A stretch of 64,000 bases of DNA from Arthrobacter agilis (lineage in GTDB: Bacteria; Actinomycetota; Actinomycetes; Actinomycetales; Micrococcaceae). The notes below the pieces were generated by a model, which saw nothing but the letters and a program-made list of their open reading frames with translations, ran no database searches and had not been told where the DNA came from. Below are positions 63,875 through 64,000 of this stretch, piece after piece. The stretch's first letter is position 1; every line of letters starts with the position of its first letter. The position numbers and the translations under genes were made by a program. The stretch spans positions 160,286 through 224,285 of the forward strand of contig NZ_VHIM01000007.1 of NCBI RefSeq assembly GCF_006494655.1, in the 5' to 3' direction.

Positions 63875-64000
63875 CTAGCTGTACTGCCCAGGGAGGTTGG
63901 TTAGCCGGGTGATGGGTGGTTTGCCTCCGATGGCGGTGTGGGGCCTGTGGTGATTGTATTCGTGGAGCCAGCCCGGTAGTGCTGCCCGGCGGGCTGATTC
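63875..64000 (-). mobile_element. IS481-type transposase, 3' end only (cut by window edge)
   Basis: The last 41 codons of a transposase, read on the minus strand, contain LPGWLHEYNHHRPHTAIGGK and end ITRLTNLPGQYS before TAG at 63875. The W-x-x-x-Y-N-x-x-R-P-H segment is the C-terminal part of the DDE integrase core of IS481/IS3-type elements, which are common in Arthrobacter. The start lies beyond the window. Terminal inverted repeats were not identified. Confidence 0.88.

Overview
The window is one contiguous stretch of high-GC actinobacterial chromosome. Gene content points to the Micrococcaceae, most likely Arthrobacter or a close relative. The evidence is a class Ib nrdHIEF operon with actinobacterial NrdI, a mycothiol-dependent dehydrogenase beside a mycoredoxin, a phosphatidylinositol-phosphate-type synthase after thrS and a HIT gene, a glutaminase-dependent type PdxS, DUF222/HNH proteins, and frequent GTG starts with 4-bp ATGA overlaps. 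I identified the organism by family recognition only; no database search was possible. Layout. 0.3-9.7 kb: single genes (MpaB-type oxygenase, small membrane protein, lipoprotein, excisionase-like HTH, a truncated 2-hydroxyacid dehydrogenase next to an HNH endonuclease, STAS-like protein, App1 phosphatase, metF, SDR, LysR). 9.9-14.7 kb: an overlapping four-gene lipid operon (FAD oxidoreductase, DUF1365, two different cyclopropane-fatty-acid-synthase-like methyltransferases). 15.1-19.2 kb: nrdH-nrdI-nrdE-nrdF, preceded by DnaA-box-like and NrdR-box-like sites and ended by a long hairpin. 19.3-22.0 kb: DUF222/HNH protein and a CbbX-like AAA+ ATPase. 22.3-32.2 kb: a nitrogen-scavenging operon (APC permease, two DUF1989 proteins, biotin-dependent urea/guanidine carboxylase, allophanate hydrolase) divergent from an AmtR-like TetR regulator; the gene set fits guanidine as well as urea degradation. 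32.2-41.3 kb: mixed genes including a secreted metallophosphoesterase, RNase Z, a CPBP-like membrane protein coupled to an AlkD-like protein, a glycosyltransferase, a drug-efflux MFS and a thioesterase. 41.4-45.0 kb: aldo/keto reductase, then a TPP riboswitch controlling thiM-thiE, then a lipoate-ligase-like gene. 45.2-47.3 kb (minus strand): mycoredoxin, S-(hydroxymethyl)mycothiol dehydrogenase and an MBL hydrolase, a formaldehyde/thiol module. 47.4-51.1 kb: chorismate mutase, thrS, HIT protein, PIP-synthase-like gene. 51.2-60.5 kb: orphan FliA-like sigma factor with a STAS-like neighbour, flavin monooxygenase plus AmiS/UreI channel, a spore-photoproduct-lyase-like radical SAM protein, pdxS without an adjacent pdxT, GNAT and M3 peptidase. 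61.2-64.0 kb: an accessory metal/thiol island (CmtR-like repressor broken by a 10-bp tandem duplication, CDF transporter, DsbA-like and VKOR proteins) running into the 3' end of an IS481-type transposase cut by the window edge. No rRNA, convincing tRNA, CRISPR array or prophage was seen.
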